Notes under the pieces: generated by a model | Databases searched by the model: none | What the model was told of the DNA's origin: nothing | What the model saw: only the letters and a program-made list of their open reading frames with translations | Shown here: positions 1 through 12,200 of the stretch, in pieces | How the letters are laid out: each line of letters begins with the position of its first letter | How positions within the stretch are numbered: position 1 is the first letter of the stretch | DNA from: Mycobacterium sp. URHD0025 | GTDB lineage: Bacteria > Actinomycetota > Actinomycetes > Mycobacteriales > Mycobacteriaceae | DNA: 56,208 nucleotides | Assembly: GCF_000426065.1 (NCBI RefSeq) | Contig: NZ_AUEQ01000021.1 | Span: 1,515-57,722 of the forward strand | Direction: 5' to 3' | Position numbers and translations under genes: made by a program

Positions 1-3000
1 GACGACAACAACCGCCCCGGATCAGCAACCACCGAGTCCAACACTCGCTGCAACCGCCCGACCAACACCTCAATACTGCCCGCATCGAACACATCGGTAC
101 GGAACTCCACGGTCCCACCGATCCCCGCCGGCTCACCAGTCTCATTCCACCGTTCAGCCAACGAGAACGTCAGATCCATACGGGCGACCTGAGTCTCGAC
201 TGACAGAGGGGTGACCTGTGCCTCGCCCAACGCCGCCTCGCTCGGCGCATCGGTGGAGAAGTTCTGCCAGGCCAGTGCCACCTGAACCAGCGGGTGATGG
301 GCCAGCGATCGAGCCGGCTTGAGCCGGTCCACCACAACCTCGAAAGGAACATCCTGGTGCTCGAGGGTTGCCAGGCTGCGCTGACGCACCTGCTTCAATA
401 CTGCGCTGACAGTGGGATCACCGCTCAGATCCACCCGCAACACCAACGTATTGACGAAGAACCCCACCACCTGATCCAACGCGGCATCACCGCGCCCGGC
501 GATCGGAACACCCACCGCCACATCACAACTCGCACTGAGCTTCGACAACAAGATCGTCAACGCAGCCTGTACCGCCATGTACGTCGTTACGTTGTGCTCA
601 CGAGCGACATCGCGAATTCGCTGGTGCAGTTCGGCAGGCAACGACACTGCCACACTGGCACCCCGGTGATCCGCCACCGACGGATACGGCCGATCCGTCG
701 GCAACTCCAACCGCTCGGGTAGCCCAGCCAAAGCCTGCTCCCAATACGCCACCTGCCCCGAGATACGGCTGTCGGGATCGGCCAGATCGCCCAGATGCGC
801 CCGCTGCCACAAGGTGTAATCCACGTACTGCACCGGCAGTGGCACCCACTCGGGAGTTCGTCCTGCGGACCGGCTGGCATACGCCGACTGCAAGTCCGCG
901 ACCAACGGGGCTACCGACCAGCCGTCGGCAGCGATATGGTGCACGACCGCGGCCAGCACATGCTCATCCTCGTCCATCCGGAAAAGGGTCGCCCGCAACG
1001 GGATCTCGTTGTTCAGGTCGAAGGTGCCACGTGCCACCGCTTCGACGGCCTCACGCAGTTCAGCTGCTGACCAGCCGTGGGCATCAACCACCCGACAACC
1101 ACAATCAGCCTCTGCAGCAGGTACCACTACCTGCTCTGGGCCGCCTTCGCCCAGCCTGAACACCGTGCGCAGAGACTCATGACGTTCCACCACATCGACC
1201 AGGGCCGCACCGAGCGCATCGGCATCCAGATGACCGGCGATCCGTAAGGCCACCGCCATGTTGTAAATCGGTGACGGGCCCTCCAGCTGATCCAGGAACC
1301 ACAGCCGCTGCTGGGCATACGACATCGGAATGACAGCCGGACGCGGCTGCACCACCAACGGCTCACGCCCACCCGAACTCTCATCGGCACGGGCGGCAAG
1401 CTCTGCCACAGAAGGCGTCTCGAACACTGCCCGCACCGCAAGATCAGCGCCCAGACTGGCATTGATCGAGTTGATCAACCGCGTCGCCGACAACGAATCC
1501 CCACCCAGATCGAAGAACGAGTCATCCACCCCGACGCGTTCCAGACCCAACACCTGGGCGTAGATGCCGGCCAGCATTTCTTCGGTTGGGGTACCCGGCG
1601 CGCGGTAGCGATCGACGTCGATGTACGTCGGTACCGGCAGGGCCCGCCTGTCCAGTTTTCCGTTGACCGTCAGCGGCAGGGTTTCCAGCACCACCACGGC
1701 GGCGGGCACCATGTAGGCAGGCAGCCGCCGTGAAAGCTCTGCGCGGACCTCGGTCGGGTCCGCGCTGCCAGTGATGTATCCAACCAATCGTTTGTCGCCG
1801 GGACGGTCCTCTCGGGCGATCACCGCGGCCTGCTGCACCCCGTCCACCTCAGCCAACGCGGTCTGGATCTCCCCCAACTCAATCCGATACCCACGAATCT
1901 TGACCTGCTCATCGGCACGCCCCAGATACCGCAACTGCCCATCGCTGCCCCAGGACGCCAGGTCTCCGGTGCGATACATCCGCGCCCCGCCACCACCAAA
2001 CGGACACGCCACAAACCGCGAACCGGTCAACCCACCCCGACACCAATACCCATACCCCAACCCCGCACCCACCACATACAACTCGCCCACCACACCCACC
2101 GGCACCGGCTGCAGCGTTGGATCCAGAGCAAAAAGGCCGAGATGTCCCAACGGCACCCCGATAGGGCTGACGCTGCCCTCAGCGTCACCGGCCACGATCT
2201 CCCGGAACGACGCATGCACCGTCGTCTCGGTAATCCCGTACATATTGATCAACCGCGCCGAATCCGGATGCCGATCCACCCATGCGCGAAGACGTTGCGG
2301 CTCAAGAGCTTCCCCACCAAAGACCACGGTCTGCAACGCCAACTGACGGCCCAGCTCAGGCTCCAGTTCATCCACAGCCTGCAGCGCGTAGAACGCCGAC
2401 GGCGTCTGACTCAACAAAGTGACCTGCTCGGCAACCAACAATGCGAGCAGGTCCTCCGGAGATCGCGTCACCGGCTCCGGCACCACCACCAACCGGCCGC
2501 CGTACAGCAACGCACCCCAGATCTCCCACACCGAATAGTCAAAGGCCAACGAATGACACTGCGTCCACGCCTGACCCTCGAGCCCCAATTCCGCATCCAA
2601 CGTCCCCAACAACCGCACTACATTGGAATGGGTGATCGCCACGCCCTTGGGCTGGCCCGTCGTCCCCGACGTGTAAATCAAATACGCCACATCATCAGCC
2701 GTCGGTGACGGCAATGCTTCACTCTGCCCGGTCTGTCGGCGCAGATCGCCGAAATCGATGACTTCCAGATCGCAGCCGGCGAATCGGCCCATCAACTCCG
2801 TAGTCGTCACTGCCACAACCGGTTCCGCGTCATCGAGCATGAACCGAATCCGCGCATCAGGATGCATCGCATCGATCGGCAGATACGCCGCCCCCGACTT
2901 CAACACCGCCAAAACCGCCACAATCGCCTCAGCCGACCGCGGCAACAACACCGCCACCCGCTCGCCCGGCCCTGCGCCACGTTCAATCAGCGAGTGCGCC

Positions 3001-3233
3001 AACCGATTCGATCCCTCATCGAGTTCGCGATACGACATCGCACGACCCTCGAACGACACCGCCACCGCATCCGGCGCACGAACCACCTGCGCGGCAAACA
3101 ACTCCGGAATCGACACCGCTGAAGACTCCGGCCGACTCAAAACCGCCCGATTACCCCACCCAAAAAGCTGTGAATGCTCATCCTCGTCCAAAAAATCCAC
3201 CGACGACAACCGGCGGCTCAGATCGGCAGTCAC
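1..3233 (-). CDS. Nonribosomal peptide synthetase, second subunit (A-T-C..., partial at left edge)
   Basis: The reading frame stays open to the window edge, so the C-terminus is missing. It starts with GTG at 3233 in a GTGA overlap with the stop of the upstream NRPS. The protein begins almost directly with an adenylation domain (residues about 35-545; core motifs YTSGTTG, YGITETT, YRTGDL and NGKLD are visible), followed by a carrier domain with phosphopantetheine Ser near residue 580 (FFDLGGDSLS) and an LCL-type condensation domain (about 615-1050; HHIAADG near 765), then the linker to the next A domain. The pocket residues read by eye against GrsA-PheA numbering are D-Y-W-S-V-G-M-V-H-K, close to the known threonine code DFWNIGMVHK, so Thr is a reasonable but unproven substrate. 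It must work with the condensation domain that ends the preceding protein, because it has none of its own for module 6. Confidence 0.93.
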   Translation of the reverse strand, partial: MTADLSRRLSSVDFLDEDEHSQLFGWGNRAVLSRPESSAVSIPELFAAQVVRAPDAVAVSFEGRAMSYRELDEGSNRLAHSLIERGAGPGERVAVLLPRSAEAIVAVLAVLKSGAAYLPIDAMHPDARIRFMLDDAEPVVAVTTTELMGRFAGCDLEVIDFGDLRRQTGQSEALPSPTADDVAYLIYTSGTTGQPKGVAITHSNVVRLLGTLDAELGLEGQAWTQCHSLAFDYSVWEIWGALLYGGRLVVVPEPVTRSPEDLLALLVAEQVTLLSQTPSAFYALQAVDELEPELGRQLALQTVVFGGEALEPQRLRAWVDRHPDSARLINMYGITETTVHASFREIVAGDAEGSVSPIGVPLGHLGLFALDPTLQPVPVGVVGELYVVGAGLGYGYWCRGGLTGSRFVACPFGGGGARMYRTGDLASWGSDGQLRYLGRADEQVKIRGYRIELGEIQTALAEVDGVQQAAVIAREDRPGDKRLVGYITGSADPTEVRAELSRRLPAYMVPAAVVVLETLPLTVNGKLDRRALPVPTYIDVDRYRAPGTPTEEMLAGIYAQVLGLERVGVDDSFFDLGGDSLSATRLINSINASLGADLAVRAVFETPSVAELAARADESSGGREPLVVQPRPAVIPMSYAQQRLWFLDQLEGPSPIYNMAVALRIAGHLDADALGAALVDVVERHESLRTVFRLGEGGPEQVVVPAAEADCGCRVVDAHGWSAAELREAVEAVARGTFDLNNEIPLRATLFRMDEDEHVLAAVVHHIAADGWSVAPLVADLQSAYASRSAGRTPEWVPLPVQYVDYTLWQRAHLGDLADPDSRISGQVAYWEQALAGLPERLELPTDRPYPSVADHRGASVAVSLPAELHQRIRDVAREHNVTTYMAVQAALTILLSKLSASCDVAVGVPIAGRGDAALDQVVGFFVNTLVLRVDLSGDPTVSAVLKQVRQRSLATLEHQDVPFEVVVDRLKPARSLAHHPLVQVALAWQNFSTDAPSEAALGEAQVTPLSVETQVARMDLTFSLAERWNETGEPAGIGGTVEFRTDVFDAGSIEVLVGRLQRVLDSVVADPGRLLS

Positions 3234-6200
3234 GACGACGCCTCCGCCTCGGCCGTCATAGCCATCAGCACCCGCCGCAACCGATCGATCAGTCGCTCGA
3301 CCGTCGCCTCGTCATAGACATCGGTACGAAACTCCACCGTCCCTCCGATCCCTGCCGGCTCACCGGTCTGACTCCACTGCTCCCCCAATGCAAATGTCAG
3401 ATCCGTACGCGCGGTGTGGGTCTGCGCGGGCAGCGGCTTCACCCGTGCGTTACCCAGCGTCAGACCGCCTGCGGCATCCGCGCTGTGCTGCCAGGCCAGG
3501 TTCTGCCACGACAACATGACCTGTACCAGTGGGTGATGGGTCAGGCTGCGGGTCGGGTTGAGTCGATCCACCACAACTTCGAACGGCACATCCTGGTGTT
3601 CGATGGCTTCCAGGCCGCGCTGCCGAACCTGGTCCAGCAGCTCGCCGATGGTCGGGTCTCCGGCGAAGTCGACGCGCAGCACCAAGGTATTGACGAAGAA
3701 CCCGACCAGGTTGTCCAACGCCGGATCTGTGCGGCCGGCGATCGAGATACCCACCGCCACATCGGTGCTCGCGCCGAGCTTCGACAGCAGCAGCGCCAAC
3801 CCGGCCTGGACCACCATGAAACTGGTCGCATTCTGCTGACGAGCGAGCCGGGCGATCCGCTGCTGCAGCTCCGCGGGCCACTCGACCACCAGGGCGGCCC
3901 CGCGATAGTCCGCCACCGGCGGATACGGCCGGTCTGTCGGCAACTCCAGCCGCTCCGGCAGCCCGGCCAGCGTTTCCTCCCAATACGCCAACTGCCCGGA
4001 GATGCGACTGTTGGTGTCGGCGAGATCACCCAGGTACGAACGTTGCCACAGTGTGTAGTCCGCGTACTGGGCCGGCAGAGGTGACCAATCGGGAGCTTGA
4101 CCCCGGCATCGGCTGGCGTAGGCCGCACCGAGATCTGCCACCAACGGAGTCACCGACCAGCCATCAGCGGCGATGTGGTGCACCACTGCCACCAGCACAT
4201 GCTCATCCTCGGCGACACGGAACAGTGTGGCCCTCAAGGGCAGTTCGGCCGACAAGTCGAACGGGTGGCCCGCGACTGCACCGGCAGCCGCGACCAACCG
4301 GTCCGCGGGCCAGTCGGCCGCATCAACCACCTGCCAGCACACGTTGGCGCTTTCGGCCGGCACCACCAGTTGCCGAGGCGCATCGCCCGCCAGGGTGAAC
4401 AGCGTGCGCAGGCTCTCGTGACGACCCACCACATCGGCCAGCGCCTGCCCGAGCGCAACGGGATCGAGTTCCCCGCTCAGCTGCAAGCCCACGGCCAGGT
4501 TGTACACCGGGGATGGCCCGTTCAATTGATCGAAGAACCACAACCGCTGCTGGGCGTATGACAAGGGGATGGCCTGGGGGCGCGGCATCACCTGCAGCGG
4601 CGGGCGTACCGCGTCGCTGTGTTGGTTGTCCAGGCAGCCGGCCAGCCCTCCGACGGTGGGTGTGTCGAACAGGAACCGGACGGGCACGTCCTTACCGAGC
4701 GCCGCCTGCAGGCGCGCGCTGACGCGGATGGCGATCAATGAATCCCCGCCCAGGGCAAAGAAATCATCGTCCAGGCCGACCTGATCGAGGCCGAGCACTT
4801 CGGCGAACACCTCGGCGACCGTCTTCTCAGTCGGAGTCTGGGGTGACCGGAATGTGGTAGCCGAGAACACCGGCTCGGGCAGGGCTTTGCGGTCGGTCTT
4901 GCCCGAGGAGGTCAACGGGAACTCCTCAAGCACCACAATCTGACTCGGCACCATGTATTCGGGCAGTCGAGCGGCCAACCACTGGCGCACCTCGCTGATC
5001 TTGCTGTTGGTGTCAGGATCATTGGCGTAGGCGCTGCGCTCATGCGATCCGCCCGTCGACTGGTACAGGTCGGACAGCACCGGAGCGCGCCCCTCACCCG
5101 TGGGAGCGACGAAGACGGCGTCGACCGTGCCAGGGTGCGCGCCCCAGGTGACTGCGACGTGGTACCCGGCCGCATCTCCGATCCGATACAGGAGCTCGGG
5201 CGTGACCGCGTCAGCTGCCGAGGCGTCGGCATCTACTTCGGCCAACGCCTCGGTCACCGAATGCCCAGCGGTAAGGGCATGTTCGAGCAACACGTCCGCG
5301 ATCACCCCGGCGCGGGGAATCGCACTGACCCGCACCGCTCGCGGCCGCTGGGTCGTCAGCTCGACGTGCAGCCCGCTCAGCCCCGCACAGTCGGACCATG
5401 CCCAAATGGGGACATCGGCCAGCGAGCACGCCTCGGTGGGTGATTTGTGGACGGCGACGTCGTAGCGGTACCGGGTCAGCTCATTGTCGGCCTCGCCACG
5501 CTTGACCTGGATGCCCAATCCGCCGACCACGGGACGCTCGGCCGCCCAGGTGGAGAAGAACTCTGGGGACAGCAGCAACTCGGGTTCGCCGAGGACCGCG
5601 CGCTGCACACGCTGGCGGAGATCGTCAGTGTCCATACCGGAGCCGCTGCGCGCCAACGCGATACCCGTCTGGAACGCACCCTGCAGGCTGTGGTTACGCA
5701 CGTCGCCGATGAACAACGTTCCACCCGGGGCCAACAACTCCACGGCGTGGTCCATCACCTCGGTGAGATAAACCGCATTGGGGAAGTACTGGATGACCGA
5801 GTTGATGATGATCGTGTCGAAGTACCCTTGCGGCAGCCCGTCGACCACATCGGCCGGCTGCACCCGCAACCGGACCCGGTCTCCCCATGGTTGCCCGGCC
5901 ACCGCCGATTCCAACGTCCGGATGGTCGGCGCGGAAAAGTCTGTCCCCCAATACTCCACGCACTTCGGAGCGATCTGCGAGAGGACGAGCCCCGAGCCCA
6001 CGCCCAGCTCGAGCACCCGCTCAGGCCGAAGTGCCAGAATCCGGCCGACGGCACCTGAGCGCCATTCCTGCATCTGATCCAGCGGAATCGGGTCTCCGGT
6101 GTAACTGCTGTTCCAGCCCCGGAAATCGCTACCGAACTCAGCCACTTCGAGGTCGGCGTCATACAGCTCGTCGTAGACATGTTGCCATTGATCGACGACT

Positions 6201-9200
6201 TCCGCGTCATGATCAGCACTGCTGGCGCGCTCCAGGGCGACATATGCGACCAGGTGGTCAGCGGCGTCGTTGTGGTAAACGGCTGCAGCAGCCCGGCTGA
6301 CTTGCGGGCAGGCCAGCAGGGTGTTCTCGATCTCCCCCAACTCCAGCCGCTGCCCGCGCAGCTTCACCTGAGCATCCGCACGACCCAGGTAGTCCAGGTT
6401 TCCCGCCGAGGTCCAGCGCACCAGGTCGCCGGTGCGATACAGGCGGGTGCCGGGGGCACCAAAGGGATTGGCCACAAACCGGTCTGCGGTCAGTTCCGCG
6501 CGGCCCACATAGCCGCGCGCCACCACAGGACCGGCCAGATACAGCTCACCCACAACCCCGACCGGGGTCGGGTTCAGCCGCGCATCCAGCACCAGTGCGC
6601 AGGTACCCGGGACCGGGGCGCCGATCCGCACCGGCTCCCCGACCGACAATGCACTCCAGGTGGCCCAGATGGTGACCTCGGTCGGGCCGTACGCATTGAA
6701 CATCCGCCGACCCGGCGCCCATGCGGCCACCAACTCGGCCGGGCATGCCTCACCGCCGGTGACCAATGTTCGCAGCCCGCCCAACCGGGTGCGGTCGAGC
6801 GTTGCCACCACAGTGGGGGTGATCAACGCGGCGTCGACCCGGTGGTCCTCGATCACCGCCGTCAGCGCGTCGCCCGCATAGGAATCCGGCGGCGCCACCA
6901 CCAATGCCGCGCCCGAAGCGGCCGCCCACAACCACTCGAACACCGAGGCATCGAACGTCGGCGCGGCCACCATCAGGATCCGCGCGCCCGCTGCCACCCC
7001 GAAAAGCTCGCGATGGGCCGCGGCCACCCCCAACACCCCGGCATGGCTGACCGCCACGCCTTTCGGCGTACCGGTGGAACCCGACGTGAAGATGACATAG
7101 GCAGCATCGTCAATACTCAATGGCGCCAACCGGTCTGCATCGTCGATCGGTGCCGCGGAGATGCTCGACAGGTCCAGTGCGTCGATGTCCAAGACCGGGC
7201 GAGTGCCGGCTCCCGCCACAGGCTCGGCGCCACGGGCCAGTACACACACCGCCTCGGCGGTGTCCAGCACGGTGCCGATCCGCTCGGCCGGGTGCGCCCG
7301 ATCCACCGGCACATACACCCCACCGGCCTTCAGCACCGCCCACCACGCGGTGACCAACTCCGCACACCGGCCAAGCGCCACACCGACCGCACGCTCAGGA
7401 CCCACCCCGACGTCGATCAATACCCGCGCGAGCCGGTTGGAATCCTCATCCAGCTCCCGGTACGTCCATTCGCGCGGCCCATCGACAACCGCCAAACCGT
7501 CCGGATCGGCAGCCACCGCCGCCGCCAGCAACTCCGGAGCCAACCCGACCGGCACGACGACATCAGCACCAGACCACTTGTGCGACACCAGGTCCCGTTC
7601 ATCGGGATCCAGCAGGCCCACCTCGCCCACCACGACCGACGAATCGGCCACCACTGCCTCGGCCACCCGGCCGAACCAACCCACCAACCGCTCGATCGTG
7701 GACCGATCGAACAAGTCCGTGGCAAAGGTCAGCACTCCGGCGGCCATCGGCGCACCCGACTCCTCGTCGGGCACCTCCCTGATGTCGACATCCAGATCGA
7801 ACTTGGCAGTGCGGGTGACCATCGACATCGGCTCGATGCCGGCGCCCTCCAGGGTCACCTCCGGGCGCACGTTGTTCTGGTAGACCAGAGCCACCTGGAA
7901 CAACGGATGGTGCGACGTGGACCGAGTCGGGTTGAGGCGCTCCACCAACAACTCGAACGGCACATCCTGGTTTGTGTACCCGTCCAGCGCCTTTCGACGC
8001 ACCTGGTCGACGACGTCGCTGAACCGCTGCTGTGAGTCCAGCCCCACCCGCAACACCCAGGTGTTGACGAAGAACCCGACCAGACCTTCGAGCGCCTGAT
8101 CATTGCGACCGGCGATCGGGGTACCCAGCGCGATGTCGTCACCGACCCCCGCTCGGTGCATCACCACCGACATCACGGCCTGCAAGACCATCGACACCGT
8201 TGCGTTGTGCGCCGCGGCCACCGTCTTGAGCCCCGCCCAAGTCTGCGGATCGATGCGGAGGTCAACCCCGTCGCCGCGGTAGCTGGGCGTCGGCGGGCGC
8301 GGCCGATCCGTGGGCAGCGACACCACTTCCGGCAGGCCCGCCAATTCTTGCCGCCAATAGGCCAACTGCTCAGAAATGCGGCTGTCCGGATCGGCGATGT
8401 CTCCCAGATGTCGGCGCTGCCACAGCGTGTAGTCGGCGTATTGCACCGGCAACGGCGCCCAGGCCGGGGCCTCGCCACCGCACCGGGCGGCGTAGGCGAC
8501 ACCCACGTCCCGGACCATCGGCGCCATCGACCAGCCATCGAAAGCGATATGGTGCAGGACAATTCCGAGCACATACTGTTCCGGGCCGACCGCATAGATC
8601 TGGGCCCGGATGGGGATTTCGGTGGCCAGATCGAACCGGTACCCCGCCAGAGAGATCAACGCGCCGACAACATCGTCTTCGGCTACCGGCACCACCGCCC
8701 GGCCTCCGCGACGCCATAGCCCCGGCTGCGTCGGCAGCACCTTCTGTGACGGCACACCATCGACGTCGGGGAACACCGTGCGCAGTGACTCGTGCCGGGC
8801 GACCACATCGTCCAGCGCCGCATCGAGGGCTCCGAGGTCCAACGCGCCATTGATCCGGAACGCGATCGGCATGTTGTAGGTCGCCGCCCCGCCCTCGAAC
8901 CGGTTGAGGAACCACAGCCGCTGCTGGGCATAGGACAACGGGATGACGGCCGGCCGCTGTTGCGGCAGCAGCGGTTCGCGTCCGCTGGAGCCGGTGCCGA
9001 TGCGGGGCGCGAGTCGGCTGACGGTGGGTGCGTCGAACAAGCTGCGGACGGCCATATCCACGTCCAGGCTGGTGTTGACCGCGGCGATCAGACGCATCGC
9101 GGACAGGGAGTCGCCGCCGAGGTCGAAGAACGAGTCGTCGATGCCGACGCGCTCGATTCCGAGAACCTCGGCGTAGATGCCGGCCAGGATCTCTTCGGTG

Positions 9201-12200
9201 GCAGTGGTCGGGGCGCGGTAGTGGCCGGTGTCGCTGTACTTCGGTTCGGGCAGAGCGCGCTTGTCGAGCTTGCCGTTGACGGTCAACGGCAAGGACTCGA
9301 GCACCATCACCGCGGCGGGCACCATGTAGGCCGGCAACCGCCGGGAAAGCTGCGTGCGGACCTCGGACTGGTCCGCGGTTCCGGTGATGTAGCCGACCAG
9401 GCGCTTGTCACCCGGGCGATCCTCACGTGCGATCACCACCGCTTGCCGTACCCCGTCGAGATCGGCCAGTACCGTTTGGATTTCGCCGAGCTCGATGCGG
9501 TAGCCGCGGATCTTGACCTGCTCGTCGGCACGCCCGGCATACCGCAACTGGCCGTCGGGTCCCCACGAAACCAGGTCCCCGGTGCGATACATCCGCACGC
9601 CCGCCCCGCCGAACGGGCACGCGACGAAACGAGATGCAGTCAGCCCGGCCCGCCGCACATAACCGACGCCGACACCACGGCCGGCCACATACAGCTCCCC
9701 CATCACGCCGGGAGGCACCGGACGTAACCGCCGATCGAGCACGAACAACGCCGCACCCGGCACCGGCACACCGATCGGGACGGCCGACGGACCGGCCGCT
9801 CCAGCCTTCTTCAAGGGCGCGCTGATGGTCGCGTAGACCGTCGTCTCCGTCGGACCGTAACCATTGATCAACACCCGACCCGGGCCCCAGCGGTCCACCA
9901 CTTCGACCGGGCACGGCTCAGCGGCCACCATCAACGTCGATACCGAACCCAGGACCGCCGGATCCAAAACCCCTACTGCGGACGGAGTCTGACTCAACAC
10001 GGTCACCCGTTCGGCGACCACCAAGTCCTGCAGCTCCTGCGGTGAGCGAGTGACCTGTTCCGGCACCACGACCAGGCGCCCGCCGAACAGCAGCGCGCCC
10101 CAGATCTCCCACACGGAATAGTCGAACGCCAACGACGAACACTGCGCCCACACCTGTTTCGGACCCAACTCCACACCCACATCGAGATGATCGAACAACC
10201 GCGTCACGTTCTGATGCGTAACGGCAACACCTTTCGGCACACCGGTTGTCCCCGACGTGTAGATGATGTGAGCCACATCGTCGGGCGCCGGCACCGGCAG
10301 CCCGGCGGTGGGCTGCCCATCGATACGAGGATCGTCGACTTCGATCACCGGGACGCCGCAGCCGTCCAGCCGCTCGACCGATCCACCCATGGTGACCGCC
10401 GCGACCGGTCGGGCATCAGCCAGCATGAACTCGATACGGGTATCGGGCACTGCCGGGTCGATCGGCAGATACGCCGCTCCTGACTTGAGCACTGCCAAGA
10501 TCGCGACGATGGCCTGCGCCGAGCGCTCAAGCAACAGCGCCACACACTCGCCCGGACCGGCGCCGCGGCTCACCAGCAAGTGGGCCAGCCGATTCGACGC
10601 CTCATCCAGTTCGCGGTAGGTCATCGAGCGACTGTCGAAACTGACCGCCGTCGCCCCCGGAGCCCGCTGCACCTGCGCCGCGAACAACGCCGGAACCGAG
10701 GACGCCACCACCGGTCGGCCCAGCACCGCCCGGTGGCCGAGCTCATCCAGTCGCGCACAGTCGGCGGCATCGAGCAGATCGACTGCTGACAACGGTTGAG
10801 ACGTGTCGGCCGTCATCGCGACCAATGTCCGCTGCAACCGCTCCACCAATGTGTGGATGCCGGCAGCGTCGAATACATCGGTACGGAACTCGACCACCCC
10901 GCCGATGCCCGCCGGCGCGCCGGCGTCGTTGAAACGTTCGGCCAACGAGAACACCAGGTCCATCCGAGCGGTCCGGGTTTCCGCATCCAACGGCGTCGCC
11001 CGGACATCGCCCAGCTCCAAACTCGACGCCTGATCCGCGGCGAAGTTCTGCCACGAAACCATCACCTGCACAAGGGGATGGTGGGTCAGGCTGCGAGCCG
11101 GGTTGAGCCGTTCCACCAGCACCTCGAACGGCACATCCTGATGCTCGAACGCCGCCAGACCGCGCTGGCGTACCTGGTCCAACAAGCCGGCAACAGTGGG
11201 GTCGCCGGCCACATCCAGCCGCAGAACCAGCGTATTGACGAAGAACCCCACCAGTTCGTCGAGGCCCGGATCGCTGCGGCCGGCGGTCGCGATACCCACG
11301 GCCACATCGGAACTGGCGCTCAACTGAGCCAGCAGGGCCGCCAATGCGGCCTGGAACACCATGAAACTCGTCGCATTGTGCTCACGTGCCACCCGAGCGA
11401 TCTGCTGCTGCAACTCGGCAGACCAATCAACCACCACACTCGAGCCCTGGTAGTCAGTCACCGGCGGATACGGCCGATCCGTCGGCAACTCCAACCGCTC
11501 CGGCAACCCGGCCAGCGCCTCCTCCCAATAGGCCAGCTGGCCAGAGATCACGCTATCGGGGTCAGATACCGACCCCAGCCAGTCCTGCTGCCACAACGTG
11601 TAATCGGCGTACTGCACCGGCAACGGCGACCAGTCGGGGGCAGCGCCCGCGCACCGGCTCGCGTAGGCCGAACCCAGATCCGCGACAAACGGTGTGATGG
11701 ACCAACCATCGGCGGCGATATGGTGCACCACCGCCACCAGCACATGCTCGTTCTCGTCAACGCGGAACAGCGTGGCACGTAACGGGATTTCACCGGAGAG
11801 GTCAAATGGTCGCCGCGCGGCCGCTCCGGCGGCCTGCTCCAATCGATCCGGCGACCATCCGGTGGCGTCGACAATCTGCCAACCCAGTTCTACCTGCTCC
11901 GCCGGCACCAGCAGCTGTTGCGGAACACCCTCGACCGCCCGGAACATGGTGCGCAGGCTCTCGTGCCGGCCCACCACGTCGGCCAGCGACTGCCCCAGCG
12001 CATCGGCATCCAGACTTCCGTTCAACCGCAACGCGACTGCCATGTTGTAGATCGCCGACGGCCCTTGCAACTGCTCCAAGAACCACAACCGTTGTTGCGC
12101 GTAGGACAGCGGGATGACGGCTGGACGCTGTTGCGCGGTCAACCGCGGACGTCCGCCCGTACCCGCCTTGATGTGCGGTGTGAGTTGAGCAATCGTGGGC

